NCBI GenBank assembly: GCA_030248295.1 | Contig: JASANH010000944.1 | Location: forward strand, 1 to 64,000 | DNA: 64,000 nucleotides | Direction: 5' to 3' | Origin: Mesodorylaimus sp. YZB2_4 | Taxonomy: Eukaryota > Nematoda > Enoplea > Dorylaimida > Dorylaimidae | In this document: positions 20,779 to 30,949 of the stretch, one piece after another | Numbering within the stretch: position 1 is the first letter of the stretch | How the letters are laid out: the number at the start of each line of letters is the position of its first letter | Made by a program: the position numbers and the translations under genes | Notes under the pieces: model-generated | The model's database searches: none | What the model was told of the DNA's origin: nothing | Seen by the model: only the letters and a program-made list of their open reading frames with translations

Positions 20779-20919
20779 GGTCTCAGGGCTTGTGATGAGT
20801 AGGGTTTTGAAACCTTTCTATGCTATTTTTTGCTGCTTTTTAGATTTGAAGCTCGTGAAATCGATGAATTTGTGACGAAGTACAGGGTAAGCTGAGATTT
20901 TGGTCGGAGTTTGTGTGTT

Positions 20920-20993
20920 GTACTAATACTGATTGCTGTATTCCTCGTACTGACTGCGTGCAGTAGTTTGAATGCAATAGATTTCTGAAGTCT
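20920..20993 (+). ncRNA. C/D snoRNA C2 (degenerate box C)
   Basis: Guide GTATTCCTCGTA then D' CTGA at 20950-20953, C'-like TTTGAATGCA, and box D CTGA at 20985-20988. The acceptor is 54 nt downstream (21042). Box C is weak (around ACTGATT, 20928-20934), so this copy may be decaying. Confidence 0.6.
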
Positions 20994-21293
20994 TGTTGTT
21001 CATGGCCATGTTTACAAAAGCAAGGAAAGCTGGCTTTTTCAGGATAATAGCGACGCAATGCGATCAGTCAGCTCAATCTGCATTTTAGTTCTGCGAAGTA
21101 AGCGTGAGATTACTTATTTCAGTGTTGATTAATTTTTCAACTTTGTTGCTGCACTGTAGGTGTTGGCAATTTTGGCGTTCCAAATGATGACATGTCCCAA
21201 CGTTGCTGCTGTGGTGAACTTGCAGTAAAAATGGATTTTGATGAAGTCTGAGAAAGATATCGAAAAGGTTAGTGAATATCTTCTCTAAAAAGT

Positions 21294-21390
21294 CCTAAAG
21301 ATGATAAAATTTTTTGTGTGCTAAACGCAATAACGTTATTCCTCCTCGTACTGACTCTAACAGCATGAATGCATAGATTATCTGAAACTT
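21294..21390 (+). ncRNA. C/D snoRNA C3 (long, box C variant)
   Basis: Box C variant ATGATAA at 21301-21307, TTATTCCTCCTCGTA then D' CTGA at 21351-21354, C'-like ATGAATGC, and box D CTGA at 21382-21385. The acceptor is 65 nt downstream (21450). The box C to D' interval is longer than in C1, which suggests an insertion. Confidence 0.62.
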
Positions 21391-21529
21391 GCCTTTTTTG
21401 TGCTTAAGTTATGCTTGTAAGCTTTGGAGTGATTGGCTTACTTTTTTCAGGACGATTGGTAGAGTTGTTGATCGCACTCTTTCCAGTCATGTAAGTTTTT
21501 TGTATAGTTTCGCTGGGCTTTTTGATTAT

Positions 21530-21599
21530 TACAAATGATGAGTTAGTTGCTCGAACTGTTCGAGATTCGTCTGTGACAAGAGAAACCTTGCTGACAATG
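21530..21599 (+). ncRNA. C/D snoRNA D1 (possible 18S 3'-end guide)
   Basis: Box C ATGATGA at 21535-21541 and box D CTGA at 21591-21594 preceded by AGAAACCTTG. An acceptor TTTTGTTTAG ends at 21661, 67 nt downstream. GAAACCTTG is complementary to CAAGGUUUC near the 3' end of 18S rRNA. No clear D' box is seen. Confidence 0.6.
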
Positions 21600-21800
21600 A
21601 AAAATGCATGGCGTTGCATAATTTGCTTGTGGCGGATAGAAAAATCTAGTATTTTGTTTAGGTGTGGATCGATTCGTAAAAGATTGGATATAACGAAAAA
21701 CGGATCATGGCATCGTTTGTTCATTTACTGCTCTTCCGGAGGTAAGAGGAAATTGCTAGACGGGGTTTCTGATAACTTACCATGCTTACATTACGCCTTC

Positions 21801-23869
21801 CTAGTCGTGTATGCCTGGGGCTTACGCGACTAGGGAGGCGTCTACTGGAGGAACCGTTTTTTAAGGGACTTATCTTCAGTACTCTCATGCGTACACGCGT
21901 GCCTGTGAGCTTTATAAAACACTCTGCAGTCCTTCCGTACCTAGATTTTGACTGATCTTACTGTCGTTGGCGAGTTATATCAACGTCGCAGCCCAAGCAT
22001 TTCACACGTCTTGGCTGCTACTGCTATTCTCTCCAGCATCTAAGTCTTTGCAGCGTAGATTCAGGCAGTGCAGCCTAGGTAAGATGTAAGAGGGAAGGAG
22101 AGGATGCGGCTGGCTGAATGACGCTGGCTTAGCAAGCGAGTCTTATCTGCTATGGGAGATCGATAACCCTATCCCACTCGCACTCATCTTCGCCACTGAC
22201 GAGGCCTAGAGAAGTATAGAGATAAGCCTTTGTCTCCACGCCCAACCAATCAGAATTTTAATGGTACGTTTTGACAGGTAAGCGCAATAAAATTGCAGGG
22301 CCTGCTGGAACTGTCTTAAAATGAAGGCAGCAGTCAAGTCGCAAGAGTTCAATAGCCAGTGTCTTTTGGGGTATTTATGCTTGGGTTCTGATTCTAGAAA
22401 TCAAGAATCGAGCAAGAAACTTAGACCATATACATCGGCCGTGAGCAGAAGCTAGGAGAATGACATCTGATTAGCAAGCCCTATATTTGTTCTGTCTTGC
22501 GCGGGTTATTTTACTGTATGCTCGTGTGATGTCGTACTAATCGTAAGAGGTACTCTGACTGTGGTAGCAATGGCCGTCTGGGACCATTTGTCGCAGAATA
22601 CGAAATGCATCATTTAGGATCGCCGACTTGGTTTTCTAGAAACTTGAACAAGCTTGTGCATAGCGGAAACTAAGCTCTTGAGATCGAATCAAATCCGCAC
22701 GAATAAGTGTTCCGCAATTGAATGTCGGAGACCGACATTCTTATTGGTTGGCAAAAGAGTGCCAGATTCAACCCTTCTCCGGTATGGACGCGTTTTCCCA
22801 ATTATTAATGTGAGGTTTCGCTTTATTTGCATCAAGAGGCTTTCAATGGATATCTTGTGGAGATTTGCCAGTACAAAGACGCTTAATTTTCATTGCATTT
22901 TGTGCAGTTTGCTAGCATAGACTGTCCAAAGGGGCGATAGCTATCTCTTGATGTCTGTATTATTATGAGTGTAATTCAAACGAACTATTCTGCGAAACGT
23001 TAGGGCGTGATCCTTCAGTGCACCGTACTGGTATAGCGAGCAAAAGCAGTAACTTCGTTTTCCTAACACAGCAAACATGCACGTAATGTATACATAAGGT
23101 GTGCCTATTAAAGTGCTGTCCCGAGTGGGGCGACCAATGATGAATTGGCATTCGGTTGACTATCCATTGGAGACACTGTCGCCTTGTAGCAGCGGAAGTT
23201 ACTTGCGTGGTGTGGAATTGGCGACAATAGACGAAACTATTGTATCTGGCCATAAGCACAGAATCAAACACGGGTGAACCGCTCGCACGGGCTGCCAACA
23301 GATGTTATAACTGACCTCCAGCTCTCTTCCCGTTCGTACTCTCACGATCAGGGCACATCATATCACAAAGGGAGCAGGTTTCAGGCGACGGAACTACTCC
23401 AGAATCTCTTCAGAATAATGCACTCGAGAATAACCCTTCTCGACAGACACAGCATTCTCCAGTAGTCACAAGTAGGGAACTGAATGCTGGCGTTTTGTCA
23501 GCAGTGTCGAAGACAGCATAACTACAGTGCTGTCAGCGAGTCATGACAAATTCAAACGCTGACCAAATCGTAACAGTGCGATTAAAATATTCGTTTCCAT
23601 CAAACCCGCAACAGCAAAAGCTCAACATCAAAAATTAAAATTACTGGTTACACCACGCTTGGCTTCATTACTTTGCCCAGGTGATTGCCAACCATCCAGC
23701 TCTGATTCGGACTTGAAGCACTTGCAAAGCCGAGGGACAGGCAGCACACTAAAAAAGCTGGCCTCATCTGCTTGCTGACTGCAATCGCATTTTCTATGTG
23801 GCGTTTGGTGCCAGACAGATTTGTCATATGGCCAGAATCAAGTAAGTTCTTTCGGCCACAGCTTACCTT
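21801..23869. other. Intergenic, nothing recognised
   Basis: Two kilobases with no supported gene. The left edge may still contain the 3' end of the snoRNA host transcript. Short frames have no domains. Confidence 0.4.
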
Positions 23870-24547
23870 CTTTGCTCATCATCAACTGTTATTTTCAATA
23901 GCTTTTTAGTGCGTCGGCGCAACGCGATCACCAAAAGAACATTGAGAACCATCAGCATAATCAACAGCAAACACTCTCGAAGCCGACCGCAAATAACCAA
24001 TGGCTTGTCCCCAAACAGTGAAAAGTACGCCAGTATATGTGGGCAGGATCATAAACATTCCTTCCCCGTCGCTTGTCTCGTTCGTTGCACTGTCGAAGCT
24101 TGATTTAGGGTACACTTCGAACACCCATCCGTCCCACGTTCAAAAATATTGACAAAGCTGGGCTAGTCACCGCGGCTGATATGTGATGCAACTTGGCATT
24201 TATTTTTGCATGATAAATATGGCACCGACAGGTATGGCGATGTGGGCGGTAAAATACTGCAAAATATAACTTTTCATAAAAGCACCATCGCTGATAAATC
24301 CACTGCAGTCATAAGCGACTATGAAAAGCATTTCTGTGAAAATTTCGCGAATTTTACTGGCTGTCAAATAAATTTGATAAATATAAGCGAACTCTTTTTT
24401 GGATTGCCTGTAAAAGCTCATAAACAAAATTATGTGCCCGATCAATCCCAGTGAAAAAGGAATGGGGGAAAAAGTCATGTCGATGATAAATCTGAAATAG
24501 TTATTTACCACTTGAATAGATTCGTAATGGTCGCACTGATAAGACAT
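23870..24547 (-). pseudogene. GPCR fragment (rhodopsin-like, nematode peptide-receptor type)
   Basis: The minus-strand frame 24547-24200 carries three hydrophobic segments: TM1 around PFSLGLIGHIILFMSFYRQS, TM2 around YIYQIYLTASKIREIFTEML, and TM3 around YILQYFTAHIAIPVGAIFIM. A different frame at about 24010-23875 reads ECLLLIMLMVLNVLLVIALR followed by RRTKKLL, a typical TM5 plus third-loop start. TM4, TM6 and TM7 are not found in order. It is either a gene with introns I cannot place or a decayed receptor. The TM2 to TM3 layout resembles FMRFamide-type receptors (inference). Confidence 0.45.
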
Positions 24548-24864
24548 GATCCCTATTTTTGATATTATATCGCAGAATTTTTCGATTTTTTTTCTGTGTC
24601 AGTCACATCCAGTCTATGTGAATACCTGCTCGAATAGTGACTGTTGCTGTCTGTGCTGTGACAGATAATTGAGAAAGCAATGGGTTCGGTTTACACAGTG
24701 CATTTGAACGCCAGGCAGAAAGGTCAGAAAATGGCGTGCCAGCTGCTTGAAAACGTCGAAAAGGTGGCTGTTCTCTCTCAAAGGGCCGTCATCAATGATG
24801 GTGATCATTATGGCTATACCGTCATCAATCCATCCTGAGTAATTAAAAACTCCGCTGTGGGAAG
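24548..24864. other. Intergenic, nothing recognised
   Basis: About 320 bases between the GPCR fragment and the inverted 1.4-kb repeat. No feature recognised. Confidence 0.4.
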
Positions 24865-26262
24865 TTTTGGGTGTTTGCTGGCTTGCGCAGTTTCTGCGGA
24901 TGATCCTGCAATTTTAGCATGCAGAATGTGCAGTCATCAGGGGAAAAATAGCACGTGTTTTTAGCTGTCTGGTTGTTTGCAATGCCCGTAAATATCGCTT
25001 CTGACATTCTTCAGGCAGTCGAGAAACATTCTCCGCATGATATGCAGTTTACTTTCAAATTGAAGTGTATGACATGGGGTTTCTGTGATCCTACTACGAT
25101 TGCCACTTGCAGGAAGCAGACACTGTACTGCTTATTTGAACACTTATGCCTCTCAAAGCTTCCATCCGCCTGAGAAACTTTTCAGAAATGCACAAGAAAA
25201 GAAAACCTTGGACTTTGTCTTGTAACTTTCGTTTCGTCTTGTTTCAACCTTTACACTGCAAGGAGGCTGGTCGGCATATAATTCACGAATTCTAACCGCT
25301 CGAAAAGATAATGTACTTGTAACTGTAAAGTCGAGTTTGTGTTTTGATAATTCTTTAAAAGTGGCACGAATCAAATTCGTCAAGTAAAATTCGAATTTGG
25401 CTCGTTTGCAAGGAAAATTTTATTAGCGTTGAGCGCCTATTTGATAAATACGAGTAGCTCGATCGATTTTTGTCTATTCTTTTTTTTATAAGCGGAAGGC
25501 CTGGTGGCGAAAACACGGAAGAATATGAACTGCGCAGGGAGCGTAAGTAAATACGAATACGGGAACCGAAATAAATCAAGCAAGTTATTCGACACGAAAG
25601 ATAACCTCGTTCGACACCACAGACAGATTCCGCGAATGATATACTATATGAAACTCTACTGTACGAGGACAAGAAATCCCCCTCTAGAATGAATAAAATT
25701 CTGATATTTTGAACCACAAACCCTTGCAAAACGATCAGGACTCCCTTGGTCCATCATCGACCCGCTGGGCCGCCCTCACGCTTTGCGATACGGGCTCCCT
25801 CTCGGCTTACCCGGGCCCTGCCATATCCAGTGGTCATGGAGGGTTCCAGGAACGGCCAGACGCACTGGTAGTGGGCATGTCAGGATTTGGGGGCTGCAAT
25901 GTCCTCATCGTCGATCCCGCTCAGGGGAGGATGCGGAATCTCGTATGACCCAGTGATCGAGCGGCTGGGAGTCCATCATACACAGAAGTCACTGCAAGTA
26001 TGAGCGTCGCAGATGCGCCGTCAGGAACCCGTCTTACCGAGACTTGAGCATTCTGGAATTTCACCACTAACTCGCCAACTTCCAGTTTCACTTTCAGTAT
26101 TTTAACCGCATATTATTGCGATAAAGTTTTGGAACCACCGAGACTTGAACCCCGGTCACTCTCTTGGAAGTCGAAAATCATACCGATTCGACCACAAGGG
26201 TCATACAAATTAGTAGGTTATCGCGGGGGGTTTAAGTTCGAGGTGCAGACCTAATGCATGGG
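24865..26262 (-). mobile_element. 1.4-kb dispersed repeat with tRNA-like head, copy 2 (inverted)
   Basis: This is the reverse complement of 5225-6685 with few differences; it keeps the same short open frames and lacks the TTACAGTTATC expansion of copy 1. The tRNA-like head is at 26131-26203. The two copies lie 18 kb apart in opposite orientation and bracket the whole SAM carrier/MRM3/ADAT3/snoRNA region. Confidence 0.65.
26131..26203 (-). other. tRNA-Gly-like head of inverted repeat copy
   Basis: Read on the minus strand it has the A-box-like TGGTCGAATCGG, CTTCCAAGA in place of the anticodon-stem CTTCCAAGC, and GGGTTCAAGTC as B box. The anticodon-stem change suggests decay after the copies separated. 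Confidence 0.5.
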
Positions 26263-26729
26263 GCCGGATTAGTTCCCTCATTGTTTAGCATACGATCCAA
26301 CAATATGGGTTAGGCATTGTCCGGTGGCTGTGTTTGCTATAATTTGCAAATAGCTATATTTTCTTCGGTGGCCAAGCACTTTAAAATAAGAGCAACTCCA
26401 AGGGCAGCGAACACTAGGGTTGCATACTCAATATACACTGGGGTGAAAAAGCAGTGCGTTTTGGCACACGCTTGGTTTCTGTCGGTTGGACACTGTCAAT
26501 GTTTTCACGCTTTCACGCTGACCCCAACTTCCCGTCCACCAAGTTTTGTTTCGAGAATAGCACAATTCCGTTAGGCCTTTCTCCAGTCACCTCACTGGAA
26601 TATTAGGGTGAGCTCGCGCGGAATTATCACGCACACCTCGGATCGGATCGGATCGGAAATTTAGGGATGACCTCAATGGGTTTTTCCAGTCAGCTCACTG
26701 TTTTCCAGCCAACTCCTGTTTTCCAGCCA
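26263..26729. other. Intergenic, CCAGTCA/CCAGCCA-rich
   Basis: No gene is supported. The last 150 bases contain repeated TTTTCCAGTCAGCTCAC and TTTTCCAGCC motifs leading into the perfect hairpin at 26730, and inverted partners (GAGCTGACTGG) follow at about 26812. Confidence 0.45.
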
Positions 26730-26768
26730 GCGTCGAGAATACGGCCTCAGAGGCCGTATTCTCGACGC
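26730..26768. repeat. 39-bp perfect hairpin (19-bp arms, 1-nt centre)
   Basis: The left arm GCGTCGAGAATACGGCCTC is followed by a single A and its exact reverse complement. It lies at the centre of a weaker inverted repeat carrying CCAGTCAGCTC about 50 bases out on each side, so it is probably the core of a small foldback element. Confidence 0.8.
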
Positions 26769-29288
26769 GTTTTCCTATGAGATCTTCCGCTCACCGAGCA
26801 CTTTTCCATCGAGCTGACTGGGATAGCTATTCTCAAATGTATTACTGTCACTGTCTTGTCACCGAGTCTAATTTTGCAGTCACTGAGCAAAGTTGGGTAC
26901 AAAATCGTATTTTCAAAAAAATGTTCGTGGGAAAAGTTCGTCGAGATAACCGGGTGAATGGGAAAAAATCGAGGGTCAAGACCGCCTCGAAACCTTTTCC
27001 AGCGAGGTCTAATGCAATAATTTCAAGCTTATGATACACATCCGTCATTGTCAAAGGCTCTAAACTTCATGACTATCGTTGTTGGATTGCCAGGTTCTTC
27101 TGACGAAGCATTTGTGATGGGTCAAGGAGATTTGTGGGTACCATGGAGGGTGACTATCGACTATGGCATGCTATGCTGGGTAACTTGTCCAAAGACTAAA
27201 ACATGCGAGAATTTCCAAGAGATAATGAGTCCGTGGAAATAATGATAGATAGCAGCTGATATGATGCATGTCATAAGCTGATGTCGCGCTGCACTTGCTG
27301 ATTAACGGGACGTTTGGGATCACAGTTTATCAGGGCATACAATCTGACTGGTTTCAATTAAGCGAAGCAGATCCGAACCCTCCCTGCATAAAACTTTGCT
27401 GAAGAGTGAGGCAAGTAATCTAATGCTTCTATCAGCTTGTTTCTATACATACTCGTATATATGGTCCCTTTGTAGAATCAACTTCATTCTGGCCCAAACT
27501 GGGATACCGAACAAGCGCTACGTCATCATGCTCTGAGCTTTTAGTCCGCCGTGGGGCAGGGCCAGCTTTTTTGCTTTTGTCTTCATTTTGTACAGCCCTC
27601 TGTGTCTTGTGGATTTAAGTTCATATTCCTTGTGTCTTCTCCAAGGGTGCCCAGTAAACATTTCTTATGTTCTGCTGGAATGTGTCTGGACTTACAATAG
27701 TTGAATGGTTGGTTTACTGTATATCCACAAAAGCATTCATGCCTTTTTACGTTTACCATTGTGCTGTGCCTTCTGAGTGGACCTCTAAAGCTGGAAGTAT
27801 AGTTCGATCCGATGCGTCAAATAAGCCTGCTATGCGACGTTCTAGACACCTTTTTACGTTATTTGTTTACTCAAAAGTGTCGCATCGCACGCTTATTTGA
27901 CGCATCGCATCGAACTCTACTTTGGCCTTAAGCCTTCTGGTACAGTAAAATTACATAAAAATATAATAAGCATTTGACTTGCAAGTGTGGCATAAAATTT
28001 CCCATGCATCATTCTTCTTAAATGAGTCTTTTGCCATTTTGAGCAAACGCGTCATGGTTAGTATGTACAGTAGAAGACATGGAGGAATCGTTCGTTTTGA
28101 ATACCGCATTCGACGAATTCATCCAGAAGCTGCCTCATGAGCATTGGCAGCTAGCATAAAAAGATCCTTAGCCAACAAGAAAACCAAAACAGCTTGTCAG
28201 AATCGTGGTTTGCTTGTACTACACAGACAAAAACAATGTTGTTTTTTTGTGCTCAACACTTACAGAGCCTTAGTTTTGCTTTCCTTGCGGTAACCTGTTT
28301 TTATAATGCTTGTCTTATCTTCTACACAATCGCATATTTTTTCTGGTAAGTTCATTTGCTTGTGCGATCAAAAAACGTTTTTGGAATGAAGCAATTTTCT
28401 AACCGGTGATTGTTCTGGGCAATGTTCCGTTGAAAAGTCTGCATGCAGCCCAGAATGGGGACATATCGCGTAACCCTGCCAATGCATCGGTGTCCATGTC
28501 AAAAGGACTCGCTTGCACCTTAGCGAATTCCTGTAGAATTGGCCAGCTGCCACAGCATTACACCTTGCTTCGGCTTACTTTCTCTGTACTTCATTTTGAC
28601 TCATCGTCGTCAGTGCAGTTCTATTTCAGATAACCCTTTGGGTTCGGGTCGCCGGGTCGTTTTTCTATTCCTATACGAATGTTTATGTTACAAGAGATCC
28701 GGCCGGTTTCAGGAAGATGTTCGTTTCGGGATGGGGAGTGGAAACGTTTTTGCACATTTTCACGACCTTAGCTTGAAAACTTCTCAACGGCTCGTCTCTG
28801 TTGGCCTTGAGGCATTGAAACAGCGGCTTTGAGGCTTCTTGAGCAACTGGCTGTGCGAAATGGCGTCAAGATGGCGCGTTGAGTGCGCATATTCAGATCT
28901 GGTGGCTCGTTCGAGTCAGGAATCATCTCTTCACCGAGTTACGTATTTCTTAACACTCTCTTCATCGCCGCTGGGCATAAGCGCTTTTTGAGAAGCCTGC
29001 TATATGTTCACTTCCGCTCGTAAAGCTGCTCTGTTGGAGGGCGGTAGGGGACGGAGTTAGTCCAGGCCAGAAACAAGAACCTAGCCGATCTCTCTCCCGG
29101 ACGAGGGGAGAATGAGAAGCTTGGGCTCTTTTAGTTAGCAGCTGTTGGGAGGCAGAAGCTTCGCGGGGTGCTTCGACGAGCTGAACGAAATTCTAACCTC
29201 TTGGCTACGAGCGACCACGGGGGTGCAGTCGCATCAGGGACGAAGTGGTAGCGGGAGTAGCCGTAAGACTGGGTCGTCATAGAAAAAT
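26769..29288. other. Intergenic, nothing recognised
   Basis: About 2.5 kb with no supported gene. The last 400 bases are less AT-rich and may hold the promoter and 5' leader of the 29289 gene; no motif can be named. Confidence 0.4.
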
Positions 29289-30218
29289 ATGGAACGTCGG
29301 TACAGAGAATCGGAGAAGAAAATTCATAGGTCGCCCTACGTCGATCCGGGCGAGTCGGCCGTCGACTTGCCGCAGGACATTATACGTCAAGGTGGCGATC
29401 TGATTCTTCTGAAACGTCCCATAACTTGGACTATCCCTCCTGAGCATCCTAGCTCCAACTACGCCAGGTCTGGTTCCGCTGCTGGTGATTACGGTTTGGG
29501 TGGTGGACGAGGGAGCGGCATCAACTCCAACGATTATGGCAGTTTAGGCGGTGGTAGCGGCTCCAAATATGGATATGGTGGTTCTGGAGGAGCTGGCGGT
29601 TATGGAAGCGGTGCGGGTGGCATTGGAGGTGCGGGAGGCGGTGCTGGCGGTTATCACGGCAGTGGTGGAGGCGGGGGTGCCTTCGGCGCCAGGGGCGGAG
29701 TTGGTGGAGGTTATCAAAGCGGTGCCAGTTTAGGAAGTCCCTATTCTCGAGGTGGACTCTCATCAGAAGGAGGATATTACTCGGGCGTCAACAGCGCTGC
29801 CACTGCATATTCGAACAACAACGATTACGCGGCTCCATCTCGTAACCAACGGGGCTATCCAGTCTCGATCAAACGATCGGCTTCGCACGGCGATTCTTCA
29901 TCGACATTTACACCAGCCCTATCGGACGAATACGATTCGTCTCACCGAGTCGTCAGTCTCAGTTCTCCCCAAAAGCACGCTGGCCTGAACGCCTTTCCAG
30001 TCAGCCCAGCCGACGCCCGTTTGTCATCTTGGACGGCATCGACCTCGCCAGGCGGTGAATCCACCTTGATTACGCCGGGGGGTACCAAATCGACCACCAC
30101 CGAGTACAAACGCCTGTATCAGTCGTCAGTCAGCACACGAACGACGGCCAATGGCAATGTGACTTTTAGTGACTATCATAATCAAAAACAGCAAGAACAA
30201 GGAAAATATTATTCCTAA
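29289..30218 (+). CDS. Gly/Ser/Tyr-rich protein of unknown function
   Basis: This is an uninterrupted 309-residue frame starting at AAAATATGG. Residues 1-60 form a compact charged segment with the stretch RPITWTIPPEHPSSN at its end. Residues 63-165 are a low-complexity Gly/Ser/Tyr region (GGxGG, GSGGG and YGG repeats). Residues 166-309 are Ser/Thr-rich with SP dipeptides and end YKRLYQSSVST...QEQGKYYS. There is no signal peptide or membrane segment, so it is probably intracellular. The Gly-rich block resembles loop-forming tails of structural or RNA-associated proteins, but I do not recognise the family. Higher GC and even codon use set it apart from the surrounding AT-rich DNA and support coding. 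Confidence 0.7.
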   Translation: MERRYRESEKKIHRSPYVDPGESAVDLPQDIIRQGGDLILLKRPITWTIPPEHPSSNYARSGSAAGDYGLGGGRGSGINSNDYGSLGGGSGSKYGYGGSGGAGGYGSGAGGIGGAGGGAGGYHGSGGGGGAFGARGGVGGGYQSGASLGSPYSRGGLSSEGGYYSGVNSAATAYSNNNDYAAPSRNQRGYPVSIKRSASHGDSSSTFTPALSDEYDSSHRVVSLSSPQKHAGLNAFPVSPADARLSSWTASTSPGGESTLITPGGTKSTTTEYKRLYQSSVSTRTTANGNVTFSDYHNQKQQEQGKYYS

Positions 30219-30949
30219 GACAACAGCAGACAATGTCTAATCAATTTTGACCCCCTTTTCAACGAGATTTTTATGCTGGTCGTAAATAGTGATAAAAGTG
30301 ATCATAGCGATCTTTTTTATAGACTGTTGTGCAAATGCCAGTTTTTTGTGCGCGATTTCATATTTGCTATTGAACTTTCGAATAGTGAGACCACGTTTTT
30401 ATGCACGTTTGGTTTCATGCGGCTTTGTTTTTCATTACTCAGCTTTGATCTGTCGGGCCGTGAAATTAGTCGATAATCCTATAATTCGCGGTGAAATGAG
30501 GATGTTATTAGCCGAGGCCGAGGCACCAGAGAAAGTACTAGCTTAAAACTGCTTTTAATTTACCCAACAAAGTTTTCTTACTCGCTGTTGCAGTAACGTT
30601 ATAGTTCTAAGCATACCTACATACAGTGCTTAGAATAATGCGCAGCAAGTTTTGAAAATGCCTCTGCATTTATATGCCGCAAACAAATGAGTGCTGACTA
30701 CTGTTGATTTGATATGACAAAAAGATACAGATATGGATATGATTTCGATATCCATATGTCTATAAAATATGGATATGGATGCCGATATCCGTATCCAACT
30801 ATCTTCAAAAAGATTTCGATAAATATCGATTTATATATCGATATGAGGTAATTGATTCTAGTTTGGTAATCTAACTGCAGGCCACTCCCGGAAATCTATC
30901 ATCCGACTCAGGTAGGACACATTGCAGGATAAAAGACGCAAAGCAGTAA
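30219..30949. other. Intergenic, AT-rich with GATATGGATAT repeats
   Basis: Downstream of the Gly-rich gene, 30718-30850 holds irregular repeats of GATATGGATATG and TATCGATAT. Similar stretches recur at 33185-33350, and the same dinucleotide style appears in the 51.4-kb satellite. Confidence 0.55.

Larger units (their letters stand above)
17641..21800 (+). ncRNA. snoRNA host gene with at least 14 intronic box C/D snoRNAs
   Basis: This is a multi-exon non-coding transcription unit. Short exons with no conserved frame are delimited by donors such as GACG|GTAAGT (17776), GAGGTAAATG (about 18295), ATGTAAGTAA (about 18573), AATGTAAGTT (about 18811), GGGTGAGTTA (about 20240), AGGGTAAGCT (about 20886) and CATGTAAGTT (about 21490). 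Acceptors end at 18151, 18475, 18745, 18971, 19174, 19394, 19642, 20193, 20409, 20610, 20843, 21042, 21450 and 21661. Nearly every intron carries one C/D snoRNA whose box D is 54-74 nt upstream of the acceptor, the optimal spacing known for intronic snoRNAs in animals. It resembles UHG/GAS5-type hosts. The ends are approximate: 5' near 17641, 3' beyond 21740. A 200-bp MITE sits in the first intron. The intron ending near 19965-19991 has no snoRNA I can define. Confidence 0.8.

Noticed and set aside
21184-21251. ATGATGA ... CTGA pair in the snoRNA host gene
   Set aside because: Spacing is right for a C/D snoRNA but it lies in a probable exon, lacks a D' box, and has no acceptor 55-75 nt downstream.
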